From Salminus brasiliensis (lineage: Eukaryota; Chordata; Actinopteri; Characiformes; Bryconidae): a stretch of 64,000 nucleotides of DNA. Shown here in pieces: positions 34,721 to 55,971 of this stretch (positions within the stretch are counted from its first letter, which is position 1; every line of letters starts with the position of its first letter). The notes beneath the pieces are model-generated. The model saw only the letters and a program-made list of their open reading frames with translations. It searched no databases and was not told the DNA's origin. The position numbers and the translations under genes were made by a program. The stretch is from assembly GCF_030463535.1 (NCBI RefSeq), contig NC_132894.1, positions 32,197,625 to 32,261,624 of the forward strand, read 5' to 3'.

Positions 34721-37700
34721 GCTCAAGAGCGTAGCGTCCCAGTTTGTTTACAACCCAAACAGCTTTGTGATCCAGTAAATAACTATTGGAGTCTCCTTAG
34801 ATTAGCTCTTGCAGATCGATCACTTCCTGCCCCAGGCCTTCTTTAAAATGAAGCAAACAGAAATGCTGGTGTGGAAAATTCCATTTCACAGGGAAATTAT
34901 GGCAGTGTAACTTGAGGGAAGCTCAGGATTACGGCTTTTGTTGTTTCTTGTGTTCACAATGCTGTAGGGCTGTTGAAACGCCCTCTGTTCTATTGTGTAG
35001 TCAGCCGTTAACACAAGTTACGCAAGGAGAGCCGGATCACAAAGTGTCAGCTTTTCAGGAACTCTGTATATCTGACCTTTACTTACACTAGCGAAGCAGC
35101 TTACATCGCTCCAGATCAGCGATGATTAGGTGGGATTTGGTATATATGTATATGCGTTTTAATGGAGCATGTCTTAAGGCCTCTGTGTTTGCCTGATGAA
35201 GATATCCTAGCACGGAAAGCAGTTTTTATCTAGGCCTAGTTTAATAGCGAAAGTTCAGTACATGGATGTGACAAACCGTGAACCTCAAACACTGCCGTTC
35301 GTCGTACAAAAGAAAATCCAGCAGAACCAAAACAGAGCAGGAAAACAAGCTAAATCCAGAAGCCCAAAACTGTTACATCACAGTCTTAGCTCTTAAAATT
35401 TGCATAAAGCCCAAACCAGTAGAGAAAACCCTAGTCAAAGCTGGTGAAACGGTAAAACGCAAAAGCTACTTCTGTAGAATATGGTGGTGTTGATAATCCA
35501 GGAGAGTAGCTCATCGCTGGACATCGGCCCAGTGTTATATATTTTCGTTGGTCCCAAAATCCCTGGCGGTGCTCCTGGTTATGGTAATAAGAGTTGCTAC
35601 ACAAACCAGGCCTTGTGACCTCAACTTTTCTTGTGCCAGTGTCTGCAGACACTGAGGACGCTAAAGCCGGGAAACTGAGTAGGTATCTGTGCTAGGCTAA
35701 ATTCGAACCCTAGCCAACCGACAATTACCACATTTCCTTCAGCGTCTGCTCCCTAAAAAACAAACTAGAGCTAACCACACATCAGAACGGGAACTTAGAA
35801 ACCTGGTTAAAAGCTAAATGGTAACCTTAAAGTTTCCCTAGCTAGCTAAGGTGTGTCGCACTACCTTTCCTAATGTTCCAGTGTTCTTGTTACAGTGCTA
35901 AGAACAAAGCTATGCTGGGTCAAGCTATGCGGCTCCTGTGAGCCGTTCTGGTGCCATAAACCAGCCAATTAAAGCAGAGCTCGTCTTTTGTTTTTTTTAT
36001 GGCCCCTCCGTAAAAGGTAAAACAGGGTGGTTCAGTCTGAGGCAGTATAACAGGGGGGTAAATAGGCTTGAAAAGTGCATTTTTGTGAGCAATTTTTACC
36101 CAATTTTATAATATTTCTAAATACATTTTCTGGCAACTGTAAGTATTTTAGTAGAATTGTGTTTTTTAGGAACACATGACTCAGATTGTTCGACTAATCA
36201 GTAGATACCTCTATCATTAGTCTAATCATCTGTGACGGGTTTCTTTTACATGCACGGGAACAAGGCAGTGTTTCTCAATCTGTACTTGCTTGCTTCAGGC
36301 GCACTTTGTACAGCAGATTAGGAGCTCAGATAATGGACTGAATGCAAAGACGGAGAAACTGCCCTGGACACGCATTCCCCAATTTCATCCTTCACATTGC
36401 TGTTGTTTTTCGTGGCCCTTATTATATTATAATTACGCAATGAGAGCACACATTATTATGCTGTAATTACTCGATTAGTTTACTTGTAGCCCATGTTATT
36501 TGATATTGCTCCTTAGCTAATTAGTCTCTGAGGTATAACACAGGATGGGAGTCAGGTATTCTCTATGGAAATGCTGATTTAAGCAGGGGAGGTAAAACAC
36601 ACTTGCAGTTTCTGTTCCATTGACTTGCTTGAATGTAATGTGGAGCGCTACTGTAAATTGTGTAGGGATGCTACGGTTAGTCGCTGTGGTCGGTGAATAT
36701 TTTAACCAGACACATCGTTTTAACATTTTTTTTTTTTTTTTAAGGTTTTTAGATGTCTAAAATACTTCAGTTTAAATATCAGATGCCTTTTCCCATTAAC
36801 ACTACGTAACTGCTTCATGAGGTCAGTAGTTTCTGGCTCCAGTCCGTTTCCGTCTCAGCTCCATTTAAAGGTACAGTTCTGAAAAAACAACTGGGACAGC
36901 TGGGGAGTCCGACTCGGCTTCAAAATAGATGTTTCCAAATTTCCAAAGACAGACGGCATTAAAGTATGAGATCACTTGAAATTAGCTTGTGGTTTGGACA
37001 CTGGGCAAAGGTTTAAAGGCATACATCAGCAGTACTCCAGCCATACACGATCACCTGTTCCGTCCGCAGTTACGGCACTTTGGCTTTACGTCCACAGTAG
37101 GTGTGAACCAGCCCTCATAAACCATGGTTAGGGGTACTCTGTAAGTCCGTTGTTCTTGTAGATGCTAAATGTGCTCATTATGTAAATTATATATTCTGGG
37201 CATTATATATCTGGGCATTTTTGTTGATTAACGGTGCCAGCATGTGTGTGCATGCACTTTCGGCTTGACTGAATATAGACCATATCTAATTACTCTATTC
37301 AGCCATTATTTTAAGCAGATTTCTTTGTGTAAGGAACGGCATAAATACACTAGATCTCACCAGATAAGGGGTGTAAATGCCCCACTGCACTGCTGACTGT
37401 TCTGTTTAAAACTACAGTTTTGCTCTTAATATTTAAACCTTTATTTATACAGTTTTGTCAATAAATAACCATTTTAAATACTCAATTGACCATTTTTGGA
37501 GAAAAATGAATAATTTAGATGAATCAACAAAATAATACATCAATTAATCGCTAGGAAAATAGTTAGAGGCTGCCCTACTTTATTTCTGAGTATTGTTCTA
37601 CTTCTTCACTTGCGTACATCACATTTGCTCCACTGGGTTTGGTTGTGCATTTCTGAATCACAGGCAAATAAGGAAAAGTCAATATCAAGCTTTAGGAGGT

Positions 37701-38619
37701 GAAAGGCTGTGCTACTGTGAATTGCGTAACTGAGCACTTGTGTTTGTAAACCCAAGGAATCAATGCAAGAGCTGTGGTGCTTTGTGTTTGTCAAACTCAA
37801 ACTATTTCATTAATTCCAGATTATCCCCAGCTGCCCTGTGAACTGTTTGTTAATAGTTCTCTCATTATCAGCCTTGGTGAAACAGACATCTACGATACGT
37901 AAATAAGCTTAACCAAATAAGCACAGTGGATTTTATGTATCTGTGTTCCCGAAGAGTGCTGCTCTGGCTGCCATGATGAATTAAGGCAGTCATGTAATGT
38001 AACAAATGTCAATTATTGATAAAACAGTGGCCTTTAAATATAGTTTTAGACACATTTAAAAATTTGAGTTAAAAGCTGCTGATCTGGGCTTGTTTTCGTG
38101 TTTAGTTGTTCGGTAAAACACTGATATTAGAATAAACATTAATAATAACACTCCTACACAAAGTGGTAGTGGTTCTCCATTAGAACATTTTATCTATGAT
38201 AAAATAGACAAACTTGCTTTGTATTAAATGGCTTGTTTTTTTTTAATGGAGCTGATTCGTTTCTTTATTAAAATTACACCAGATATAACCTTCTACACTA
38301 TTGTAAACAATTGACCAGAAAAAAAACACATACATGAGTATAGCTCACAGAATAGAATTTTAAAAATGCATGGCAACATCAATTGCACTATTAAATGAGC
38401 ATTAAGTTTTACTATTAAGTCCATACTCTGCAGCCCCACTGCTGTGTTTTGTGGTGCAAGCTGAGAGGCAGCAGGCCTGTTTCCTTCTATCAAGATTTCA
38501 TCTTAAGGGTCTGCCTGCGGGACGCCCACATCATGAAACCTGATAATCGTGGTAGAGCATAAACAACATTCTCTTAGGTAAAGATAGATAAGTAGATAAA
38601 ATACTCTCTCACTGGCTCT

Positions 38620-38626
<7 letters not shown>

Positions 38627-38653
<27 letters not shown>
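38627..38653. repeat. (CT)n microsatellite before cant1 coding exon 1
   Basis: About 13 CT units, closely followed by the TGTATAG acceptor at 38653-38659, so the microsatellite forms the polypyrimidine tract. Confidence 0.9.
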
Positions 38654-38657
<4 letters not shown>

Positions 38658-38671
38658 AGCTTCACCTCCTG

Positions 38672-38683
38672 ATGACTCAATGA
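38672..38683 (+). promoter_or_regulatory. Four-codon uORF overlapping the cant1 start (ATGACTCAATGA)
   Basis: An upstream ATG at 38672 reads Met-Thr-Gln-stop. Its TGA (38681-38683) overlaps the main ATG (38680-38682) as ATGA. Such an arrangement can place a terminating ribosome at the main start. The effect on cant1 translation is inferred, not shown. Confidence 0.7.
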
Positions 38684-41534
38684 CCTCCACACGATCCTCC
38701 ACCCGTGGCCTGCCCTCCTTGGCCTCCATCAGCAGCAGTGCCTCCGACACTCGCTTTCATTTCAGATGGAGGGCCATCACAGTGGTAACCATGCTAGCCC
38801 TGGGCCTGCTGCTCTACCTGCACCAAACAGTAGGAGGCTCCACAGAAGACACCCAGCACTTTGCCAAGCATCGCAGCGCCGGTGGCGATGTAAGGTCACG
38901 CCGTCTGCAGCGGGACACAGACGAGTGGTCCAAGATGCGTTATAATGATACGTACCCTCTAACCCCTCCGGAGCACACAGCCACTGGCATCCGCTACCGC
39001 ATCGGGGTGATCGCAGACTTGGACACAAACTCGCGCAAAAAAAGCCAAAACACCTGGTTTAGTTACCTGCGCCGAGGCCACCTGCTGGTGTCGAACAGTG
39101 GGGACGAAGTGTCGGTGGAGTGGGACCCAAAAACTGTGGTGCTGGAGAGCCACCTGTCCGAAAAAGGACGAGGAATGGAGCTCTCTGACCTGGTGTCCTT
39201 TAACGGGCATCTATACAGTGTGGATGACCGTACAGGTGTTGTGTACCGCATCGATGAAGACAAACCTGTGCCATGGGTTATCTTAACTGACGGAGATGGC
39301 ACCGTCCCCAAAGGTGAGAGGAGATTATTTTCTGGTTTTGAACTTATTGAGGGTTTTTGTTTCAATTGTTAGACCTGTTGTTTAGTATCTACTATATGTG
39401 ATTCCATATCGTCAAAAAGTATTCAGTATGTAGGATAAATTATTCAGCATCGATGACAAATGATTCAGTATCTACTATAAATGATTTCCCATCTACGGTA
39501 AATGATTCCATATCCATAATAAATGATTCAGTATTTACTATAAATGACTCAGTTTATACAATTAATCTACAATACATTTTTCAGTAAATACTATATGGAA
39601 GCAGATGTGGTTCTTCTGTGGCTCTGCTTAAAGAACTTACTTTGAAGTAACTGCTGGTTAATGTACATCTAGGCTTTAAGGCCGAGTGGCTGACAGTGAA
39701 GGACGAGCACCTGTACGTAGGTGGGCTTGGGAAGGAGTGGACGACCACCACAGGCGAGTTTGTCAACAACGACCCAGAGTGGGTGAAAATCATCGGTTTC
39801 CGCGGCGACGTGCGGCATGAAAACTGGGTGCCCCATTACGGTGCCCTGAAGACCGCTGCAGGCATCAAACCACCTGGTAAAAAATGCTACAAACACACTT
39901 CTCACACCCTCCTGTGGAGGAGGCTCTAAATCTGGTGTTCTCAGCTTCAGCACTGGAGTTCTGCTGCTTGGCAAGATCTATTTTGGTTATTCTGCTCTTC
40001 TTCTATTTTTTAAGACCTTGAAGAAGTGTAAAGATTAAGCTGCAGGGCTCAGTCGGTCTCTAAGGTTGAAGTTGAGGATGCCTGCATGGCTTTTTTTTAT
40101 TATTAGTAGGTGGACTTATTTGAAGAGATGGACATTATGCCAAAACTGGATGGGTGCCTAAAAAATCATATTCTGCATTTGGCTGATCAGTCACTGATCA
40201 ATCTGGTTGATAACATGCCTTGAGTTTTCAAGGACATTATGAAATGTATTTTCTCATTACGCCAGAGTCAATGAAACCAGTTTGAGACACTTTTGCTTTG
40301 GGACATTGGGTGCATTATCATGCTGAAAGTACTAATAGAAGATGTCTGAAGGGATGTGCATAGTCAGAAACAATGCTCAGATTGTCTGTGGCAGTCAATC
40401 AATAATTGATTGGTGTTAACAGGCCCAAAGTATGCCAGTGAAACATTCCCCACACCATTACTCCATCTCCACCTGAATAAGTAGCTGCAGAAGTGTTCCT
40501 ACTAAAGTACTTTGTGAGTGTTGGTGTAGCATGGTGTGCTTGCCTTACTGAGGAATCAAACCCTGGTCTGCATTTAGATTAAGACCAAATTAACCCTTTA
40601 AAAAGGCTATGGCCTGCTGGCGGGCCGGTGTTATTACAAACTTCTATTACCAAAGAATAGCCCCACCAGTTTTTACAGACGTCCCTGTAGTTACTGAATT
40701 GTGTATATATAAGAGTGCAATAAGTGCTGCGGCATTAAGGGGTTAAAATAGACAAGAAATGTTGATCATAATAAAGAAATGCCGTGTCCAGGGACACCTA
40801 TACATACAGTCACACCTATTAAGCTGAATTTCTCTGTCTCTGAGAGTCTGTTTACACCTGGTATTAACATGCGTTTTGGGGAGCACTTGGCCGCATGAAA
40901 AGCCAGGTGTAAACATTCCCAGGACATATTGTGATTGGATTGCAGTCAGATCACTCAAACCACCTTCAGAGGTGGTCAGACATGGATCTTGTCCACACTT
41001 AAACGGAATGTGTTTTCTGTGATCGGATTCAGAAACCGCTGTTTGCAGAAAGTTAAATAAAAACGATGTACAGGTGGGTGTGCTATTTACACGGGAGAGT
41101 ACAATCGAATCTCATCTCATCAATCCTCTACTCTTTTCTGTGATGTTTCTGTGCTCCTCCCAGGTTATCTGATCCACGAGTCTGCGGTGTGGAGTGAGCG
41201 TCTGCAGCGCTGGTTCTTCCTCCCCCGCCGCGCCAGCTCCGAGCGCTACGAGGAGACGGCAGACGAGCGCCGCGCCACCAACCTGGTGCTCAGCTGCCCT
41301 GCCGATTTCAGCCAGATCTCTGTGTCCCGCGTCGGCCCGTTGCTGCCCACCCACGGCTTCTCCTCCTTCAGGTTCATCCCCAACACTAATGACCAGATGG
41401 TGCTGGCGCTGAAGTCCGAAGAGGACGCAGGCACCATCGCCACCTACATCACTGCCTTCACACTGGATGGCCACATCCTGCTGCCTGAGACCAAGATTGG
41501 GGATGTGAAGTACGAGGGTCTGGAGTTCATCTAG
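38680..41534 (+). CDS. cant1: Calcium-activated nucleotidase 1 (apyrase)
   Basis: It is a Ca2+-dependent nucleoside diphosphatase of the ER and Golgi that prefers UDP and GDP. It supports protein glycosylation and proteoglycan synthesis. Coding exons are 38680-39313, 39673-39876 and 41164-41534, giving 402 residues (human 401). Residues 31-48 ([16 protein letters not shown] core) form a type II signal anchor, followed by a lumenal stem and the five-bladed apyrase domain. Conserved words include [73 protein letters not shown] and the C-terminal KYEGLEFI. An NDT glycosylation site lies before the catalytic domain. The start is the first ATG in this frame; a short uORF overlaps it. The neighbour order with afmid, tk1 and syngr2 matches the vertebrate block. 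Confidence 0.96.
39877..41163 (+). other. cant1 intron before the last exon
   Basis: It contains a reverse-strand Tc1 relic (40180-40500) and a dispersed repeat (40850-41060, with TTTACACCTGGTATTAACATG). No exon was found. Confidence 0.6.
40180..40500 (-). mobile_element. Tc1/mariner relic
   Basis: TGGGTGCATTATCATGCTGA, AGAAGATG, GGGCCCAAAGT-like and CCCCACACCATTACTCCA words match, in reverse orientation, the transposase part of a common fish Tc1 element as I remember it. It is fragmentary and has no frame. Confidence 0.65.
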
Positions 41535-42847
41535 ACACTGTGGGCTCCAAACTAAGCTCACGAGACCAGAGAGGACAGGACACAGCAGGGTCACTATGTG
41601 CTAGACGAGGTCACTTGATGTCATAGACAGAAATGTCATGAGAGATTAAGGGAAGTATTTCATGAAGCAGGATTTTACACTTAGCTGCATAACTTAACTT
41701 TATATTTCTTCTAAATCTGTACTGACGATACTCATAAATCACTCATGAGTCGTGTATTTTATCACAATAACTTAATCAAATTACCAAACCATGAAGACAA
41801 AAGACATTGCTACAGTCCTCACTGTGGGCTTAAGTTATCCTAAGTTAACCTTAAAGCAGCAGTATGGAATCCTCCTGGGCTCCCCCTAGGTGTATTTCAC
41901 TTACAGCGCTGCTGTAAATACCCTTTTTACCCTTTGAGCTCCCCCTCATGGACAGTGTTGCTTTAAAGTTATTTACATCCGCTATCAGTATCAGCGGGGC
42001 TGTCGGACTGTCAGCGCATTGAAAAATGCATGTTAGGGGGTCAATGACAAGCGTAAAAGAGGCGGAACGTAGTAAGGCATGGGCAGGGTTGAAGGCAGCC
42101 AATCAAAAGATTTTCTGCTTTGCACGCCACTGTGGCAACCAGTTGGGGCGCCAACATTCAGAAGGCAGGTCGGCACCCACTGCTATGTAACAGAGTGAAA
42201 AATCTTCTCTATTTCATCATCAGTCAAGGCAGAGTTACAGGCACAGCTGAAGTGATTTTTCAAACACTAGGGGGCGCACTAGTCGGGAATGGGACACCAA
42301 AAGTTGTTTTATTTTAAGGCTAGAAGCAGTATGTGTGTGCACATGTTTCTAATGAGTTTACTGAAAAATCCTGCTTTATGAAATTCCTCTTGGCCTTTCT
42401 TTAAGATATTTCTGTGAAGCCTGCGGCACTCGTGCATGCACTCGTTTGTCTTGGAGTCACCATGGAGACGTACCAGAACCATCACCTGCCACCTGTGTTG
42501 CCATGGTGAGGGAGACGGACGAGGTCGTATGAAAGAGAACCAGCAGAAGGTTTATCAAGTCACGTTACGTGCAGGTGTCTCCGTGCTGTGATCTCCAGCT
42601 GTGGGCCCAAGTGGATCTTTATGGCTTCTATGGATCACATCAATGAGGAAACCAGCGCTGCTAAAGACTCAGGGGTTTTCAAGCAAAACGCACAACATAG
42701 TTGAACTCTAACCAAACCGAATAATATAAAGGAATCAGTAATATGGAAATTAAATATGTTTATTTAAGTTAGATTTAATATTTTTAAAGAGTGTTCTATT
42801 CCTGTTTTAATTCTGTTTTTAAATAGTGGCTGAAATGTACATACTTT
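41535..42847 (+). other. cant1 3' UTR and downstream
   Basis: There is no coding sequence. A dispersed repeat beginning AGCAGTATGGAATCCTCCTG and GGCTCCCCCTAG lies at 41855-42300 and has a relative at 46545-46760. A possible ATTAAA near 42750 could end the transcript. Confidence 0.5.
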
Positions 42848-43362
42848 GTAGGGACAAAAGTATTGGGACACACCTTTTTGTTGTTGAATTCAGATGTTTC
42901 ATTCAGCCCTATTACCACAGGTGTATAAAATCAAGCCCCTAGCCATGCAGTCTGCCTTTTCATGGCAGAATATGTGGTTCTAAAGGGCTCACTGAACTCC
43001 AGCATGGTTCTGTATTAGGAGCCACCTCTGCAACAACACGTTGGTGCATGACATTTCTTCCCTCTTAGATATTCCTCCATCAACTGTAAGTGGTATTATT
43101 GAAAAGTGGAAGCGGTTAGGAACCACAGCAAGTTAGCCAGGAAGTTACAGAGCGGGGTCAGGGCTGAGTGCTGAGCTCAGAGCATAAAAAGTGCATAAAA
43201 ATCTCCCAAGGCTCTGCTGACTCAATAACTGCAGAGCTCCAAACCTGCTCTTAGAGCCACAAAGGGGAACCTACTCCACATTAATGCCTATGGATTTAGA
43301 ATGGGATGTCATAAAAGCTCCTGGAGGTGTCCCAATACTTTTGTCCATATTGTGTATGTTCT
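42848..43362 (+). mobile_element. Tc1/mariner deletion copy with terminal inverted repeats
   Basis: The left end GGGACAAAAGTATTGGGACA is mirrored by TGTCCCAATACTTTTGTCCA at the right end. Inside are GGTGTATAAAATCAAG, a start-of-transposase stretch, and TCCTCCATCAACTGTAAGTG followed by GAAAAGTGGAAGCG, all typical of fish Tc1 elements. The catalytic part is deleted. The copy lies between cant1 and the O-GlcNAcase-like gene. Confidence 0.85.
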
Positions 43363-43564
43363 GAATGTGACTCATTAGAGTTGTGACCATCAGGGATCAG
43401 AATTATTTAACATTCTTGGTCTTGGCCAATTAAAATGACATTAAAATGAAGGTGCTTGAACACCCATGTTGTCTGTTTTCAACAAATTGCAGGCCACTGT
43501 GTCCAGAACATTACTGACCACAGAACAGCTGGAATTGCACATCACAAGCAGAATGGAGGAATGG

Positions 43565-43860
43565 AAGTATATTGTTTGTTTGTTTGTTTACTGCATTTCA
43601 CAATGAATCACAATCCATGTCATCGTAGTAGACAAAACAAGACAAGCATATTCACCATTTGTGTTGGACACAAGATGGAATTTGGCCTCTGCCTTTAACC
43701 CCCCCGTGCACACAGTAGAGAGTGAGCACACGTGCCCTGGGAGCAGAGAGGGTGACGGGCCTTGATCAAGGGCCCAACAGTGGCAGCTTGCCTAGTCCGG
43801 GTATCGAACCCACAACCCTGTCATCAATAGCCTGGAGCTCTAACTGCTAGTACAATCAGA
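43565..43860 (-). mobile_element. tRNA-derived SINE-like repeat
   Basis: On the minus strand GGGTTCGATACC (around 43800-43812) resembles a tRNA B box. Further in are CTTGATCAAGGCCCGTCACC and AGAGTGAGCACACGTGCC (plus strand) words shared with 48200-48300. It sits just outside the 3' end of the O-GlcNAcase-like gene. Confidence 0.6.
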
Positions 43861-43990
43861 ACCAATCAAATATACCCATGTCCAAAGTTACAAAATTCAG
43901 ATTCTCTGCACATTCGTAATTTTACTAAAATAAAACAACACAGCCAGTGGAATTTTGTCAAGTTGCTAACATTTGTACATCAGTCCAGAA

Positions 43991-53489
<9,499 letters not shown>

Positions 53490-53900
53490 TTCTCCTCTTC
53501 TGTGGGGCTTCTCTTGAGGCAGAACAGCTTCCAGGATCAGTGTAGTGAGCAGACAGGGCTCCTAGCAGAAGTGAGTGGGTCAGTCAAGCCTCCCCACACA
53601 CCAACGTCAGCTACCCCTCCTGCCTTTTGCCTTTTCTTACCGTTTGTGCTGAAAGTCAAAATCAGTGAGAGACAATAACAGCCGGTGTCTTCTAAACAGA
53701 GCAACAGCCGGACAACTGGACCTTGCTCGCAGCCCAAACACACACCTCTTCCTCAGTTCACCCCCTTTAATGCACCTTGTTCCTCCTTGCACTTTGTGTT
53801 TACACCTAGTGCGCAGGCGCAAAGCTGTCACCGCTACCAAGCTCCGCCCTGATGTAGCTACCTACTACGCAGGCGCTACAGCGGGCCGCGTCCCATTTCG
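53490..53900 (-). promoter_or_regulatory. Promoter and 5' UTR of the O-GlcNAcase-like gene, with NRF1-like motifs
   Basis: TGCGCAGGCGCA (53810-53821) is a close match to the palindromic NRF1 site, and ACGCAGGCGCT (53867-53877) is a weaker second copy. A GC-box-like CTCCGCCC lies at 53842-53849. The cluster is about 320 bases upstream of the ATG, where a CpG-type promoter is expected. No TATA box is visible. Usage is inferred. Confidence 0.5.
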
Positions 53901-54770
53901 CAGACTTTCAGCTGTAAGCCTTAAGCAGGCCGCGTCCCAAATCTTAGACTTTTGTATTTTGTATAGCAAGCAAAAAATGTGCACTCCAGTGTCCATCAAG
54001 TAGTGGAGAAAGGTACCCTGATGCCATGGATGTTTAGGCTGTGTCCTAAATGCATAGTAACAGCCCAAATAGTATGTCAAAAAACTTTGATAGCCAGTAG
54101 TATATAATAACTAGTGCACATTATAACTACATAATAAGGGCAATTAGTTAAAGACACTGAAATACAGAATAAATATTGTAGATTTAAAAAGGATACAATT
54201 GAAAATTAACAATTTAAGTTGTCAACACCAGCTTTTGCTGGTAGATGGTTTCAGATGGTCAAGGTGGGGGAAAAGTTGCTCATCCAGGTAAAAACATACA
54301 ACATAAGCTGGTAAAACTGCTGGTTATTATACAAGATGTTAGCAATGGTGAACCATTAGGCACCAAATACGTAACAAGACATTCTAGTGGGTGTGTGCTT
54401 CTACTGGTATGCAAAAAACTGCTGCACTTTTGACAGCCCACAGGAGGTTCATGAAAAGTCCAAAGTTTACAGGTCCTATAGCTGACTAGCTGTTTTGTAG
54501 CCTGTATGAAAGGTCTCTCATTCACTCTTTCACACAGAAAAGCTACAGAATAGGTTGTACTTTTACTACTTAATTCAGCGCTCAGTTTTGGAGGTCGCAG
54601 AACCCCCACACCTCTGCATTGCAGTGCCTGAAGCTATAGAAGACCAGGCATGTATCTTAAAAGTGTATGTATAATAAAGGAAAACTCAGCCCACCAAGAA
54701 TAAGGTTCAAGCATTAATATTTTACTAAAACGTTGAGAAAGCACTTCCATTTCAAATGAAGAAAAATGAC
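53901..54770. other. Intergenic between the O-GlcNAcase-like gene and pprc1
   Basis: It contains a diverged piece of the MITE family at 12170-12517 (54040-54125: GGCTGTGTCCTAAATGC, ATAACTAGTGCAC). No gene is seen. Confidence 0.5.
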
Positions 54771-54776
54771 TTTATT
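54771..54776 (-). terminator. Probable pprc1 polyadenylation signal (AATAAA)
   Basis: TTTATT on the plus strand reads AATAAA on the minus strand, 350 bases after the pprc1 stop codon. It sets a plausible 3' UTR of 54771-55125. Confidence 0.5.
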
Positions 54777-55125
54777 TCCCAATTATTTACCACACAAATG
54801 TTTTTTTTTCCCCCCAAACAAAACAAATACGTCAAATACCAAACACACTTAAATTATGATACACTGATTTTTTTTTTTAATTCTTAATGCTTTTCTGTTT
54901 TTATACACTTAATTTTTTCTTCTCTTTTAAAATGTTCACTTCAACAGAAGGTTTGTTAACTTTTAAGGTCAAATAAAGACAGCTACATATAAGAGTTCAA
55001 TTTAGTGCAAGCCACGTGCAAGCTCTTTGGGGTTCTGAGGTAGTGCTTGGTGTCTTTCCGTCACACTCCACCTTTGCTTCTTCGCCTTCTCTCTGTCCCT
55101 TCATCCTGCGAAAGGTCCCATGGGG

Positions 55126-55896
55126 CTACCTCTTCGCCCCGCGCTGTGCCTGCTTCAGCAGAGTGTCAAAGTCAAGTGCATCACACCTGCTCCTTCCTGA
55201 AGTAGAGTCGGTGTCACGATTAGAATCTGTAGAAGAGAAGAGTCCGTCAAAGTGAGCCAGAATTCCAGTGGGAGGACAAGCATGATAAACTCAGGACCCA
55301 AACAGGACCTAATGCTGACATTTAATGATAATCAACCCAAAACAGCTTACATTTTTTTTTTAAACAGTTAAATAATTAATTAATTAAATATTTCCTTTTA
55401 ATTTAATTATTTTAATCAGAAAAATCTCTGAGCACCCTGTTCTTCAACGCTTAAGACCCCATAAGACCACCACAGAGCAGGTAGTATTTGGGTGGTGGAT
55501 CATTCTTAGCACCGCAGTGACACAGACTGACAAGAAGGTGGCGTGTCAGTAGGGCGTGTTGTGCTGGTTCAAGTGAATCAGACACAGCAGTGCTGCTGTC
55601 CTGTGGGCAGCATCCTGTGACCACTAATGACCAACACAAACTGTGCAGCAACAGGTACAGAGCTTCTGTCTCTGACTTTACATCTACAAAGTGGACCAGC
55701 TAGGTAGGAGTGTCTAATAGAGTGGACAGTGGGTGGACACAGTGTTTATAAACTCCAGCAGCACTGCTGTGTCTATTCTACTATTTGTACCTGCACAACA
55801 CACATCAACATACCACCACGTCAGGAGAAGAATGACCCAGCACCCAAATAATACCTGCTATGTGGCCTGCTTGTGGGGTCCAGACATTTGAGAGAA

Positions 55897-55971
<75 letters not shown>

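Larger units (their letters stand above)
32511..38659 (+). other. Long presumed 5' UTR intron of cant1
   Basis: It is about 6.1 kb without a convincing exon. It holds a Tc1-type relic (33510-34015), a perfect palindrome (34480-34580), a MITE piece (34581-34720), GGAGAGAAGG-type purine runs (34240-34395) and a (CT)n tract before the acceptor (38627-38653). Confidence 0.5.

Noticed and set aside
29664-38659. A further gene between afmid and cant1
   Set aside because: No frame of substance, no consistent splice series and no recognisable domain were found over 9 kb.
38777-39365. Long antisense frames across the first cant1 coding exon
   Set aside because: They are shadows of a GC-rich coding exon whose sense frame is clearly CANT1.
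43800-43812. A tRNA gene, from the B-box-like motif
   Set aside because: There is no complete cloverleaf or A box at the right distance; it fits a tRNA-derived SINE. The same applies to 62349-62370.
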